NCBI RefSeq assembly: GCF_002276225.1
Contig: NZ_NQNY01000004.1
Span: 38,219 to 102,218, forward strand
Direction of reading: 5' to 3'
Length of the DNA stretch: 64,000 bases
Source of the DNA: Mycoplasmopsis agassizii
GTDB taxonomy: Bacteria; Bacillota_I; Bacilli_A; Mycoplasmatales; Metamycoplasmataceae
Positions 34,045 through 46,532 of the stretch are shown here, in pieces. The notes below the pieces were generated by a model. The model saw only the letters and a program-made list of their open reading frames with translations. It made no database searches and was not told the origin of the DNA. Position 1 is the first letter of the stretch, and every line of letters begins with the position of its first letter. The position numbers and the translations under genes are program-made.

Positions 34045-34854
34045 ATGTAAAAAAATAAAAATAAAATTATTGAAATTTTCAAAAACGATGTGAGGGGAAA
34101 ATTACCAAATGTTTTGGATCAGAATAAAAGACATGATGGTAGGTATGGAAATTGACTTGAAAAACAATTCGGAATTAAACCTAATGGAAAAAATGCTGCA
34201 GACATCCTAGGATATGAACTTAAAAATGAAACATCAACTGGCAGAACAAGTTTTGGAGACTGATCTGCTAATGAATATGTTTTTACAAAAAAAGAATATT
34301 CTTCACTTTTTAATGGTTCAAAGAAATATGAAAAATAGAATCATTTTTGCAGAATGTTTGGAAAATCAAATATTGAAAAAGGTGGAAGATTTTCATGGTC
34401 AGGCAGTGCAATACCTAAGATAAATTCTTATAATGCTTTTGGTCAAATATTATTAATAGAAAATAACTTAGACATTGTTATTTATTATTCATTTAATGAA
34501 GATACTCGATAAGACAAAGACAAAATCATTCCAATAATATTTCAAGTTGATAATCTTGAAATAGCGAGATGATATGGTTTACCATCTCCCAATAGAAAAG
34601 GAAGAACATTACAAGAAAAACTAGAAATTAAGTTTAATGATAAAGGTTGGTTTACATGTAGAAAAAATCAAAGTGGCGCTTATCATAGAATTTGTTTTGG
34701 TGAAAAATTAACATATGAATCATGAATCGAATTTGTCGAAGTGGGTATTGTCTTTTTCGATAGTGGAATGCACGAAGGAAACAAAAGACCTTATTCAACA
34801 TGAAGAGCTAATAATTCCTTCTGAGATAATTTAATTACCGACTGTTACGAATAG
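34045..34854 (+). pseudogene. Inactivated type II restriction endonuclease, MvaI/BcnI-like
   Basis: The frame resembles MvaI/BcnI-type enzymes: RYGNWLEKQFGIKPNGKNAAD followed by ILGYELKNET gives the PD-(D/E)xK-like core, with the acidic residue before LGYELK. It is interrupted by three true stops: TAA at 34048 directly after the ATG, TAG at 34336 and TAA at 34510. TGA codons elsewhere are tryptophan. The frame otherwise stays readable to TAG 34854, so decay is recent. It lies convergent to a cytosine methyltransferase, the expected partner. Confidence 0.72.
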
Positions 34855-34936
34855 AAAACAAACAGTGAATCATAATTATATAAATAAAAAAAATCTCATT
34901 CTTATTTTACAAAAGAACGAAATTTTTAAAATTGTT

Positions 34937-36118
34937 TTAAAGTACCTTATTTTCTTCAAGAAATTTGATCATTTTACCTGCGACTGCATCGATTACATTG
35001 ATATTAACTGAATTTCCAAACTGTTTATATGATTGAGCATTTGAAACTGGTATAACAAAATTTTCTGGAAAACCTTGCAGCCTAGCACACTCTCTAGGAG
35101 TTAACATTCTAGGGTTTTTTCCTTCCTGTTGAATTAGTGCCTCACTTCCATCTTTGTAGTATCTCGCACTGATCGTACTTGTGTATTTGCTAGCATTATT
35201 AAATAATGAAAAACCAAAACCATTTCCCTTTTTTTGATGAAGTTTTTTTCGTTCAATATGTCCGTTCCACAATTTATCTGAAATCGTATATTTATCATCT
35301 ACATTTTTCTCAAGAATATCTCCAACAGTTATTTTTTCATTAATCTTACCTGTTGGATAAACAAAGTTAGAAAAATTTTTAGGCAAATAGCTTTTATGGA
35401 AACCAACAATAATAATTCTCTCTCGATTTTGTGGCGAACCAAAATGATAAGCATTTAAAATTTGTGGGTCAGGAACGTAATATCCTAATTCATTTAAAGT
35501 AGTCAAAATTACTTTTAGAGTTTTTCCATTGTCATGAGTTCTTAAATTTTTAACATTTTCAAGCAAAAAAGCTTTTGGTTTTTTTTCTTTTAAAATTGAA
35601 GCAATATTAAAAAAAAGAGTTCCCCTAGTATCTTCAAAACCTAATTTCAATCCTGCATTAGAAAACGGTTGGCATGGAAAACCAGCTAATAAAATATCGT
35701 GATCAGGAATTTCATTTGCAGGTATTTTTGTTATATCTCCTGATGGAGTATCACCATAATTTATTCTGTAGGTTTTCTGAGCAAACTTATCTCATTCTGA
35801 AGAAAAAATAGTTCTTCCACCATGTTTTTGAAAACCTAGGCGAATACCACCAATACCTGCGAATAGATCTATTTGCGTAAATCTACTATTTTGTTTTGAT
35901 GGAGAAGCTAATAATGGAGATGTAGGGAAATTGATAATTTTTTCATAAATATCTCAAGGGATTTTTTTTTGATTCATCTCTCAATGCTTCAACATTTTTT
36001 CGGAAGTTTTGTTAAAACCTAAAGCATCTGAAAATTCTTTTCGTGTAATATTTAATTTTTCTCTGATATTTTTTATAGAAAAATTATTGTCAAAAATTTC
36101 CATATTATTGTTATTCAT
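34937..36118 (-). CDS. DNA (cytosine-5) methyltransferase with N-terminal HTH domain
   Basis: A 393-aa enzyme that methylates cytosine C5 in a specific DNA sequence. Residues about 12-65 form an XRE-like helix-turn-helix (IREKLNITRKEFSDALGF). The catalytic domain follows, with DLFAGIGGIRLGF (SAM binding), GFPCQPFSNAG (catalytic Cys), ENVKNL, QNRERIIIVG and FGNSV. Several TGA tryptophans occur. AGAGGT precedes ATG 36118. The HTH, as in some R-M systems, may let the protein control its own gene or a partner. With the restriction gene dead it is an orphan methyltransferase. Confidence 0.9.
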
Positions 36119-36448
36119 GTGCCATACCTCTCGCTTTTTATTATTGGTTTAATTTTAAAACATTTATATGCTAGATTTGACTTTTTATAAAAATTATTTC
36201 TAATTTATGAGAATTAATTCTCATATAATTATTTTCAATTTTGCATAATTAAATTCTAAATAAATTAAATACGTTAAGTATTTTACACTATTAAATTACG
36301 ATTAAAAAAAGTTAAAAATTTTCTTCTTTTTTGCCCGTTAATTCTGAAACTTATTTATAAATTATTCCAATTTAATTTACTAATTAAATTTGTAAATCAA
36401 AAACAATTTATGATGTTATTTCAATAACTATTTAATCAGGAGGAAAAA
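36119..36448. other. Divergent spacer between the methyltransferase and lipoprotein B1
   Basis: AT-rich with no ORF. TATGAT near 36409 is a possible -10 box for B1, and CAGGAGG (36437-36443) is its Shine-Dalgarno. Confidence 0.4.
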
Positions 36449-39028
36449 TTGAAAAAATTAAATAAAAAGTTGCTGTTGCTTTCAGGAACAGTTTTAGCAA
36501 GCGCTCTAGTAGCAACAACAATTGCTTGTGCACCAGATACAACAACCAAAGAAGAAAACAAAAAGATTTTAGAAGTTTTGATAGTTTCAATTAGTCAAAA
36601 TTATGATGCTAAAACATCATATGAATCAAAAGAATCGCTTATTTCAGCTTTAACAACTGATACAGTTAAAGCAGATAAAAACGCTTTTTCAAATTTATTA
36701 AAAGTTGCACCTAAATTCGGAAATTCAAATTTAGCTAATGTAGTTAATTCATCTAATAAAGATGACTTAACTGATAAACAAATAAGAATAACATTAACTT
36801 TATCATATGGAAATGGCGATGATTTAGTAACTGCCGATATTGATTTCACAATTACTTTTGATCTTGTAAATCAATTGCTAGATACTAATAGTGAAGTTAT
36901 TGCAACATGATATAAAGATAAAGTAATTGATCAAAATGCGACACACGAACTAAACACAAAATTATCTTCTTCAATCACTTTAGAAGAAGATAAAAAAATC
37001 TTGTCTGATTTTTTAAAAAACATGTTACCTGAAATATCAGGATCTAAGTTAGAAGTTGATTTTGTGGAAGAATGAAACGGTGATTTAGACACATCTTTAA
37101 AAGTTAAAGTAACAATTAAAATTAATGATGATACTTATAAGGAAAACGGAGAAAAAGTTACAAACGATCCTAATCAAGCAGGTAAAGTTATTACTATTAA
37201 TAATTTAACTAAACGTGATCTAGAACAAACTAAAATAAAACTTTGATACCAAAAAGAAGTTAATAATTTAACAGTTGAATCAGACTTAAAAAATAAAAAA
37301 CCATCAGATATTACTAAAAGTGAATTAATTCCATTATTCACTTTTAAAACTACTAACTACGAAACCAAAGATACCGATCTTGATTTAGAAATTTTAGAGG
37401 AAGATGATTATTCAGGAACTATTAGTTTAAGAGTCTTCTTAAAACAACAAAATAAATATATAACTACTGATGGTTTAAAAGTAGATGATAAAAATCAAGC
37501 AGGTAAAGTTATTACTTTAACTAACTTTAAAAACTTAAAAGAAGCAGTAAGTAATTGATATCAAAACATCGTTGATGTCTCTTTAATAGATAATCCTAAA
37601 GAAAACTGAAAAGATGTTTTTGCTTCAACTATTAATGGTTTAGAAAAAGTAAAATCAATTTTTACAAAACCTGATTTACAAAAACTTCCTAATGCAGATT
37701 TTAATGTAGATTTATCTGCTGATGATAAATTAGGTACACTTGCAGTTAAAGTTACTTTAACTGCAAATAATAAATTTTATGATCTCAACGGAAATAATGT
37801 TGATCAAAAAGAAGCAGGTAAAAAAGTAATTATTAGTGGTTTTAAAAAAGACACTTTAAAAGAAGATGTCACAAGTTGATATAGTGAAATTCTTAAAGAT
37901 GAAATAAAAGTTACTAATTTTGAACTTGCAAAATTAGTACCTTCCTTAGTCACTAATGAAAAACTAAAAGAATTATTTAAACTTAATTTACCAGAAGGAA
38001 TTGATGATTTAGAAACTGAAGTTACTCTTATTAAAGATGAAATTAATAATTATGAAGGTAGCGTAAAAGTTAAAGTTACTTTAGTGCAGTCTCAAACTAA
38101 ATACTTTAAAACAGATGGACAAATTGTTGCTTTAGCAAATAAATCTGATGCAGGAAAAACTATTACCTTAACAGGTTTTAGTCCTTTAACTAGATATGAA
38201 AATGAAGCCTTAAAATGGTATGAAAAAATGCAGGCTACAGAAATTAATTTAAGTGATAATGAAACTATGTATTTACCATCTGAAGTAAAAACTAAACATG
38301 GATTAATTTCTAGTTTTAAACAAAAACTAGAAATGAAATTACCTAATCTTCCTGAAGGATTCATACTAGATTTTGATCTAGTTAATGCTAATGATGCAAC
38401 TGCTGAATTAGAAATTAATCTTATTTTAAAAGCAGATTTAGAAACATTAGGTAGTTACAATTTTGATGCAACAACAGGCAAAAGTTCACTTGAAAATAAT
38501 TTAGAAAACACACTTCATAAAAAATCAATTACAATTAAAAATTTAACTAAAAAAACAGATTTTGCTTCAGTTGCTTACAAACGTTTAAAAAATTCATACT
38601 TTCCAACCACCTTTAATTTGAAAGCAGATTTATGACATAAGTCACTTTGAGAATCTGAAAGAAAAACTTTAGAAGATTTAATGAAAAAATTATCTGAAAA
38701 AAGTGTATCGCAGGTTAATGATATGAAAGAACTTAATCAGGCTTTTGCAAAACAACTAGAAGCTCTAGTGCCTGAAGTATTAAGAAATACCTTCAAATTT
38801 GAACTTATTAAAAATACAGATCTTAGTGTTGCAAATTTAGAAGGTAACACCGATAAAGATAAAGGTTCTTTACGTGCTCAGTTATTACTTTCAAGTACTT
38901 CTGAAGGAACTACTAAATACTATTCACTAAAAGTTGGTAGTGATATAGAAACTGGTTTAATTGAAGAAACTACAGATAAAACTGCAGTAAAAGGCTATGA
39001 AATAACTATTAGTGGCTTTAAGGTCTAG
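36449..39028 (+). CDS. Large repeat-built surface lipoprotein B1
   Basis: An 859-aa lipoprotein starting at TTG 36449 behind a strong CAGGAGG. Signal peptide with lipobox ending at Cys27 (ATTIAC). The mature part is about six repeats of 105-115 residues. Each opens with a tryptophan-tyrosine (WYKDKV, WYQKEV, WYQNIV, WYSEIL, WYEKMQ; most W codons are TGA). Each closes with an AGK-x-ITxxxF strand (AGKVITINNLT, AGKTITLTGFS). This is the Lipoprotein_17-like pattern of variable mycoplasma surface proteins. Function unknown. Confidence 0.82.
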
Positions 39029-39455
39029 TTTAAATTCTTATGTAGAAGTAGTTATTCCAAAATTTTTATGATTACTTATAAAGATTAAAATTCATTTAAA
39101 ATTTAATGACATCTTCTGATGTCATTTTTTTATGCTTATCCACCAGCATAAATTTCTTCAGATTTATATTTTTTATTGATACAGAGGAAAATGTTTCAAA
39201 AAATTGTAAATATCTAATTAAATATCACGTAAAAGTGAAAAATTTTCTGGGAATTTTGAGTTGGTATTTTGGCAGTTCACTTGTGCTAAACTAATATTAG
39301 ATTAAAATTTATCAAAATTATGTTTATTTAACGATTATTTAAATAGTTACTAGACTAAGAAAATTTAAATTATTTGTTATGATTAGCTTTTTAAATGTGT
39401 AATTTTGCAATGAATTTTAATTGAATTTACTAAATATTTGTCTAAGGAAATGAAA
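39029..39455. other. Spacer between B1 and B2
   Basis: It holds the B1 terminator and then AT-rich DNA without a convincing ORF. AAGGA at 39445-39449 is the Shine-Dalgarno of B2. Confidence 0.4.
39105..39131 (+). terminator. Terminator of B1
   Basis: AATGACATC/GATGTCATT stem, 4-nt loop, T-run. Confidence 0.85.
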
Positions 39456-42400
39456 TTGAAAAAATTAAATAAAAAGTGACTGCTCTTATCAGGTGCAATC
39501 ACCACAACTACAACAATTTTAACAGCAATTGCTTGTTCAGCAGAAACAACACCCGTAGAGCCTCAGCCTACTCCCACTCCTAGAACTTCCGAAAAGGAAA
39601 GTAACAGAAAAATTCTTGAAGCATTAATTAGTTCACTAACTCAAGAATATGATGCAAAAAGTAATTATCAAAATAAAGAAGAAGTTATTAGCGCCCTAAC
39701 AGCATCTTCAGTCAAAGATAATAAAGTTGAATTTGAAAAACTATTGAAAAATACTCCCAAATTTGGACTTGCCACATTAACTAATGTTACTGTTTCAAAT
39801 GATATATCTAACTTATCAGATAAACAAGTTAGATTAACTTTAACCTTGTCTTTAGGAACTAATGACAACTTAGTTACCGAAAACATTGACTTCACAATTA
39901 GTTTTGAAACACCTATTGTTGATCAAAAAAGCAACAAAAAAATAATTGCTAGATGATATCAAGAAAATATTATTGATCTATATGCAACAACAAGTTTCAA
40001 CAACCTATTAGCATCTTCACTTAATGCAAGTGAAGATAAATTAATATTTGCTAATTTCTTCGAAAAAAATAAGCCGCAGATACCTTCAGCGAAAATCGAA
40101 GTCTCTTTTGTAGGTGAATACAACAGTAAAGTAAATACTAGTTTAAAACTGAAAGTCACTTTAAAAACTAACACAGTATCTTATAAAGAAAATGGTGATG
40201 AAGATAATATCAACTCAAATGATTCAGGTAAAGTTATCACTATTTCAAGTATAGAATTACGTGATTTAGATAAGATCAAAGCTAAGCGCTGATATAAGGA
40301 AATTTCAATTGATAAAAATGTAACAGGTTCGTTAACAGGTGGTTCTCCTTCATCCTTTACAAAGAATGATCTGATAGATCTTTTTAAATTTAAAAGCACT
40401 ATTTACAAATTTGAAGATTCAAAAATAGAACTAGATATTTTAAGTGATGATGATTATCAAGGAATCTTAAAAGTTAAAGCAACTATCAGAAAGGGCAATA
40501 AATATTTGACAACTGATGGATTAGAAGTAGATGAAAAAGATAAGGCTGGTAAAGTTGTAACTTTAACAGGATTTCATAATTTCAGAAAAAATGTTAGTGA
40601 CTGATATCAAGATGTAATTGATTTTTCCTTATTAGAAGTTGAAATTGCAAATTGAAAAAATCAACTACCTTCATCTATTACTAATCTTGCAAAAGTGAAA
40701 GAAATTTTTACAAAACCTAATTTGATTAAACTACCTAAATCAGATTTTCTTGTTGAAATAATACCTAATGATGAACAAGGGACTTTAGCAGTTAAAGTTA
40801 TTTTAACTGCTAATAATAAATATTTCGATACATCTGGAAATGACTCAAGTAAACGTGAAGCAGGAAAAACTATTACTATTAGTGGATTTAAAAAAGATAC
40901 CTTAAAAGCAGATGTAGCAAAATGATATAACGATGTTGCAGATGATGAAATTCAAATTAATGAAGATTCTTCACTTATTAATCTCTTACCTTCTCAAGTA
41001 ACAATTGAAAAACTTAATGACTTATTTAATATAGGTTCGATTGAAAGAACGGAAAGATTTAGTTATAACATTTCTGTTTTACCTGATGGAATAAATGACT
41101 ATGAATCTACTTTGAAAGTAAAAATTACATTTTATTTAGAGAATAAATATTTCAAAACAGATGGTGAATCAGTTGCTTTAATAAATAGATCCAGTGCAGG
41201 AAAAGTTGTCACTATAAAAAATTTAAGTCCTATTGCTAGATTTGAAAAAGATGCTTTGGATTGATATAAGAATTTTAATCTAGATGAACTTATTATAGAA
41301 GGTGATGCTGCGATGTATTTCCCAAACGAACTTAAATATAAAGGTACATCTTTTATAAGAAAACAAATACTTGATTCAAGTTCGGCGCTTCCTAAAAATT
41401 TTAAATTTAATGTGGAATTTATTTCAGGAGATGATTCTTTGGGTGAAGCAGATTTTTTTATTTATCTAGAAGCAAGTGATAGCAGAAAGCGATGATCTAA
41501 TAATTATATTTTTGATGTAACAACAGGGAAAGCTTTTCCAAAAAATGGACAAAGATTCTCTGAAAATTTAATAAAGTTAATAAAACTAAAAAATCTTGCT
41601 AAAACAGAAAATTATGCTCTTTTTGCTTATAAGCGATTATCTAATCTAAATTTTAGAAATTCATTTGATATTGATTATCCAGTTCCTTATAGAATATGAG
41701 ATTTGGACAATAGTGAAAAAGAGAAATTAGAATCGCTATCTTCAAAGCTATCCAAAATAAAAGTATCTGATCTAAATACAGATAATATTTCTGAATTAAA
41801 AGCCTTATTTAAACTACAACTTGAAAGCCTTATACCACCTTCATTAAGAGATACTTTCAAATTTGAATTTATTATAGTTCCGCAAAATGAAAGAAATAGT
41901 GATTTCGATAATATAAAGAATAAATTAAATATTGAGTTATTACTTTCAAACACAATTAATGAAGCAACTAAATATTATTCTCTTGACAATCAAAATAAAT
42001 TATCTACCAGTTCAGTTTCTGAAGTTCTGGATAAATCTAAAGCAAAAGGTTATATCACATATATCGAAGGATTTAAACCAGAGTTAAAACCTTATGTGAA
42101 ATATTTATATTCAGGAGTTAATGAAGTATATACCGTTAATTCGGATTCAGACCCTTTAAAGTCTAAACCTATCAAGGATTTTGATAATGATTTTTTTACA
42201 GAAATGTTTAAGAGTTATTGAGATTACCGAAGAAATATGAGTGAAATCAAAACTAAAGTTGTGGTTATTGATGGCTCACTTGATGAAGAACAAGAAACCT
42301 TAAAAGTTAAAGTTCTTTTTTATAAAGAAAATGATTTTTTCAATACAGAAGGAGAAATTATTGATGAATCCCTAGCTGGCAAGGAAATGACTATTTATTT

Positions 42401-43274
42401 CAATTATGATAAATATAAACAACAAAAAGAAAAACTAAATATCATTTCATGATACAAAAACCTTGAAAGCGATATCAATCTTGAAAATGTAAAGTATTCA
42501 CTTCCCTTATTCTTCCCTTTCAAAGAAAATGAATTACTTCGTGAATACCTTATTGATAAGAGAGGTAACAGAGAAGATATGGATTACCTAGGAAAATTTG
42601 ACTTCAAAATTATTTCTTCGAACGAAGAAACTAGAGAATTAACTTTTAAAGTTAGATTATTGAATTCTGAAGATAAAGTTGTCTCTAATAATGCACAGAT
42701 TCTAAATAAAGAAGATGATTTAAACTTCGATGCAGGTAAATTAATAACAGTTAGAAATTTTCCTAAATTGGATCCTAAAAAATTACCTGAATACTATTAC
42801 ATTATGCTTGGAATGTATCGTGAACTCCCTATAGATCAATTAATAGTGCAAAATGAATATTCAAAAGAATTCAAAGATTACATAAGTGATCTAAAATCAA
42901 AAACAGCTTCTGAAGCAGTTGAACATTTAAATAAATTATACAATACTATTGATATCGCCAATATCTTTAGCACAAATCCCAAAATTCCAACAATTAACAC
43001 TTTGGCAAAAATACTTAAATCTGATTCACGTTACAAAATTGAATTACAAACAGCACCAGATGAAGCGGATTCAAAACCTTACAACAATGATGCAGGATAT
43101 GTAGTTGTTAACTTCTTAATTTCAAAAACAGAAAATAATCAAACTATCTATTACTCAGCAAGTTGAGATTATGAAAACATGAAACCAATTTTAACAGAAG
43201 AAACTGATAAATCAAAAGTCGAGGGCAGTTTTTTTTATTTACATAAGTTCAAAACTGTAGAAAATAGTAATTAG
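39456..43274 (+). CDS. Very large repeat-built surface lipoprotein B2
   Basis: A 1272-aa paralog of B1 and the longest gene in the window. The signal peptide has lipobox Cys27 (LTAIAC), followed by a short proline-rich linker (VEPQPTPTPRT) and about nine WY-initiated repeat modules, more than in B1. Like B1 it probably starts with TTG (39456): AAGGA is 6 nt before it, whereas ATG 39450 has no room for a Shine-Dalgarno. Many W codons are TGA. The number of repeats differs between B1 and B2, suggesting size variation by module gain or loss. Confidence 0.8.
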
Positions 43275-43322
43275 AATATTTATCCAATTATTAATATGCT
43301 ACAAAATAAATTATGAATTCAT

Positions 43323-43356
43323 TAATGTCGCATTAATTTGTGACATTATTTTTTTA
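43323..43356 (+). terminator. Terminator of B2
   Basis: TAATGTCGCA with TGTGACATTA (one mismatch) and a run of eight T. Confidence 0.82.
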
Positions 43357-43527
43357 ATCAGTGTTTCAAAATCCTTAAAAACTTTTCAAAAACAAATTCA
43401 ACCAATATGATTTGTTATAACTATTATGATGAATAATTTAAAATAGTTGTTTTTGATTTTTAAATCAAAAACATCATTAATTTTTAAATTACTTATTAAG
43501 TTATAAGAACTAACAAGGGTTGTAACA

Positions 43528-44256
43528 ATGTCAAACTTATTGCTTAAAAAATTTAGAAAAACTAATTTTAGAAAATATTTACTATTTTCAGGTTTATCTA
43601 TTTTATCAATTTTTGCTTTTGCAGCAATTGCTTGTTCTTCTTCCAATGTAGTTATAACTGAAGAAGATAAACGCTTAAAAGAAACAATTAGTTTAATTAC
43701 TGATCAAAACACTAATGATACTCAAAGAAAATCTATTAGTTTAGTAACTGATGAAGCATCATTAAAAACACAACTTAGAGTTTCTGATGATGAAAAAGAA
43801 AAATTTAAAAAATATATTAAAAATAATGTTGATCCTAATTTAACTGATGAGCAAATTGAAAAATTAAAACCCTGAAATTTTTATTTTAGTTATGACTTAA
43901 TTAAAGATAAATTAGATCTTAATAAAAGCCATTATTTATTTGTTAAGGATCTAACAGATTTAATTTTAGATAGTGATAGTTATTCAAATATTTTTCATAA
44001 AAAATATGAAAAGGTTAATAAAGGTGTGTATCTAAAAGATTATAAACTCGATAAAGAAACCAAAACTATTACTCTTAATTTAGGTTATAACTTCCTACCC
44101 TATGAAGATCATAGTGGCGAAATAACTCAGCCTGTCGTTCATCCTAGTCACTATATTGAACCAAAAGCACTAACTTCTTTTTTGTTGCCAATTGCTAAAA
44201 ATCAATTAAGTAATTTTAATCTTAATGAGTGAAAGATAATTAAAAAATTTTCTTAA
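43528..44256 (+). CDS. Short lipoprotein of unknown function
   Basis: A 242-aa protein. A basic N-terminus (LLLKKFRKTNFRKY) leads into a hydrophobic stretch and lipobox Cys36 (FAAIAC), which makes an unusually long signal peptide. The mature protein is charged and shows no WY repeats, though the first part (EEDKRLKETISLI) echoes the start of B1 and B2 (ENKKILEVLIVSI). It may be a truncated relative of that family. It ends at a strong terminator. Confidence 0.72.
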
Positions 44257-44268
44257 TTAAAGGTTTTG

Positions 44269-44299
44269 AAATTCTTGCTTAAATAGCAAGAATTTTTTA
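44269..44299 (+). terminator. Terminator
   Basis: AAATTCTTGC/GCAAGAATTT 10-bp stem with a T-run. Confidence 0.85.
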
Positions 44300-44413
44300 T
44301 ATTTTGTTTAATCAAATAATAATCTGAAAATAGGTACAGGTATGCAAAGACAGCATGTTTTTATACTTAAAAAATTTAATTTTAAAACTAGTTATTTATA
44401 ATAAAATTACTTT

Positions 44414-45349
44414 ATGTGTTTAGACTGTAAAAAACAATTTCTATGACAAACTAGAAAAATAATTAGCATCGATGAATTTGTAAAACATGTTAATAATAAA
44501 TTAATGCCACTTGTTTCAACAAAGCAATTTATTGAAAGTAAAATTGATGAAGATGGTGATCAATATATTTTTGCTATTGATTCAATTAGTGAAGAAATTC
44601 TAAGTGATTTAGTAATTAAAATGTCAGAAGTAGCACTAGGTTTTGATGTACAACTAACAATGTATGATTATCTTAAAATGGTTGATGTTTATAAAGATGA
44701 AAGAGTAGAACAAGATGAACTTCTAGAAGAAAAAGGAGACAAAAAACACCGTAAGAAAATTGAAGAAGAATGAAAAAGAATGAAGGTTTTCCTAGATTTT
44801 TATCGACGCATAGATGAGAACTTAACTTCTAAGAATTTAACCATTATTGCAAGGATAACAAAAATGGCATCAATGATGATTAATCTTTCTTACAATGAAA
44901 AATCTGTAGGTAAAATTTTCGTTGATAAAGACACAGTCAAAAATATTAGTCACATGGTTAATAGAATCACATCTAAATTAGAAAAATATGAGACTTTTAG
45001 ATATGCTACACCAACTAGTGATAAAACACAAAAACAATTTTTTAATACAAAATTTCTTAAACATGTTGGTCTAAGAAGTCTTTGACAAATTAAAGTATCT
45101 AATTCTAAATTTAATTATAAAGATGCTGTTAGATTAATGGCCATTTATTTAATAGGATTACAAGATAAAAATACTAAAGACAGATTTTCAGAATTAACAA
45201 TGTTAAAACAAATCAACCCACGCACAAATAGAATATATACTTGTTCTATTAATGATATTTCTAAAGATAAATGAGCAGCAGTTGCCAATGCTTTAAATAT
45301 TAAAGATTTTGAAAAATTATGAACATGAAGAAATCGCCCTATTCATTAA
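44414..45349 (+). CDS. Hypothetical protein D1 (paralog of D2)
   Basis: A 311-aa soluble, charged protein of unknown function with no signal peptide. The N-terminus has a CxxC (MCLDCKK) that its paralog lacks. The C-terminal 70 residues (AVRLMAIYLIGLQDKN, INPRTNR, DKWAAVANALNIKDFEKLW) match D2 closely, while the middle has diverged. The start lies 11 nt after a TATAAT (44397-44402) with no Shine-Dalgarno, so the leader is at most a few bases. TGA codons are tryptophan. Confidence 0.72.
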
Positions 45350-45353
45350 AATG

Positions 45354-45383
45354 ATTCTTATCTTTTAGATAAGAATTTTTTTA
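45354..45383 (+). terminator. Terminator of D1
   Basis: ATTCTTATC/GATAAGAAT stem with a T-run. Confidence 0.85.
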
Positions 45384-45520
45384 CTTAATTCAATTATCAA
45401 AAATAAATTTTAAGCTAAATTTATTTAACTTGAAACACTTTATAAAAACTAGTAATTTAGTAAATTAGCTCTACTTATTTTTTAAAACTAAATAACTAGA
45501 TTTATAATAAAATTTAACTT

Positions 45521-46456
45521 ATGAACAATCATTCAAAAAAGAAATATATTTGACAAAATAGTAAACCAATTGCTTTAAAAGATCTTTTGAAGCATGCTAC
45601 TTTTGATATCTTACCAGTTTTTGAAACTAGTGATTTTATAATAGATCCACTTGATCATGATGATGTAATTGAAATAAAAGAAACTAAATATTTAACTAAT
45701 GAAATGATTGAAAAAGTTGTTAGCCAAATGTCATTAATGCAAGCAGGTATAGAAAGATATCAAGTTTATAAAGAACAAGTTTATTTTATCGATGCTTTAA
45801 ATGATCAAAACTCGCATAATTTAAATTTACTTGATGAGCGTTTGCCTAGCAAGGATACAATTTTTGATATCAAGAATGTTTTAGAAGGTAGCAAAAAATT
45901 ATTTACTTATGTTAAAACAATTAATGAAGAATTAACTGTTGATAATTTAAAACTAGCATTTAAAATTAATCTACTGCAAAAAATGTTAGAAGCTGAAGAC
46001 TATAATTTAAGTATTCTTGATCAAGAATTACTAGATGAAGAAACTATTAATAAATTAATTAAACTAATTAATAGATCATCAGCAGCATTACCTAAAAATC
46101 AATTTTTTTATAAAATTGATTTAGAGCAAAAAACATATGCTAATTATGTTTATTTAACTCATATAGAATTATTTGATCATAATACTTTATGAAATATTAA
46201 TACATCTATTAATCAAGCATCTTATAGTGATGCTTTAAAAATGATGACTATTTATTTAATAGGCTTAAAAGATGAATTAACAAGAAATAGTTTTGCTAAT
46301 TTAGATTATTTAAAGATCATTAATCCTAGATTAAATTCATTTTATACTATTAGTATAAAATCAATCTCTGATCAAAAATGAGGACTTCTTGCTGAAGCTT
46401 TATTGATTGAAGACTTTGACGATTTATGAAAATTAAGAACAAGATCTTATCAATAG
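45521..46456 (+). CDS. Hypothetical protein D2 (paralog of D1)
   Basis: A 311-aa protein, exactly the same length as D1, and its tandem paralog. Shared end: ALKMMTIYLIGLKDEL, INPRLNSFYTISI, QKWGLLAEALLIEDFDDLW. Shared start: W-Q followed by a basic and then helical stretch. No known motif, signal peptide or membrane segment. TATAAT (45503-45508) is 12 nt before ATG 45521 and there is no Shine-Dalgarno, the same layout as D1. Function unknown. Confidence 0.72.
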
Positions 46457-46470
46457 GTCTTGTTTTTTTA
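46438..46470 (+). terminator. Terminator overlapping the end of D2
   Basis: AACAAGATC with GGTCTTGTT, followed by a T-run. The left arm lies inside the coding sequence. Confidence 0.75.
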
Positions 46471-46504
46471 TTGTGTTGTTTAATAGATTTAAATAAGTTA
46501 AGCA

Positions 46505-46532
46505 TTAAAAAATAACTGATTTCTCAGTTATT
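46505..46532 (-). terminator. Terminator of the methyltransferase remnant
   Basis: AATAACTGA/TCAGTTATT stem with a T-run on the minus strand. Confidence 0.8.
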
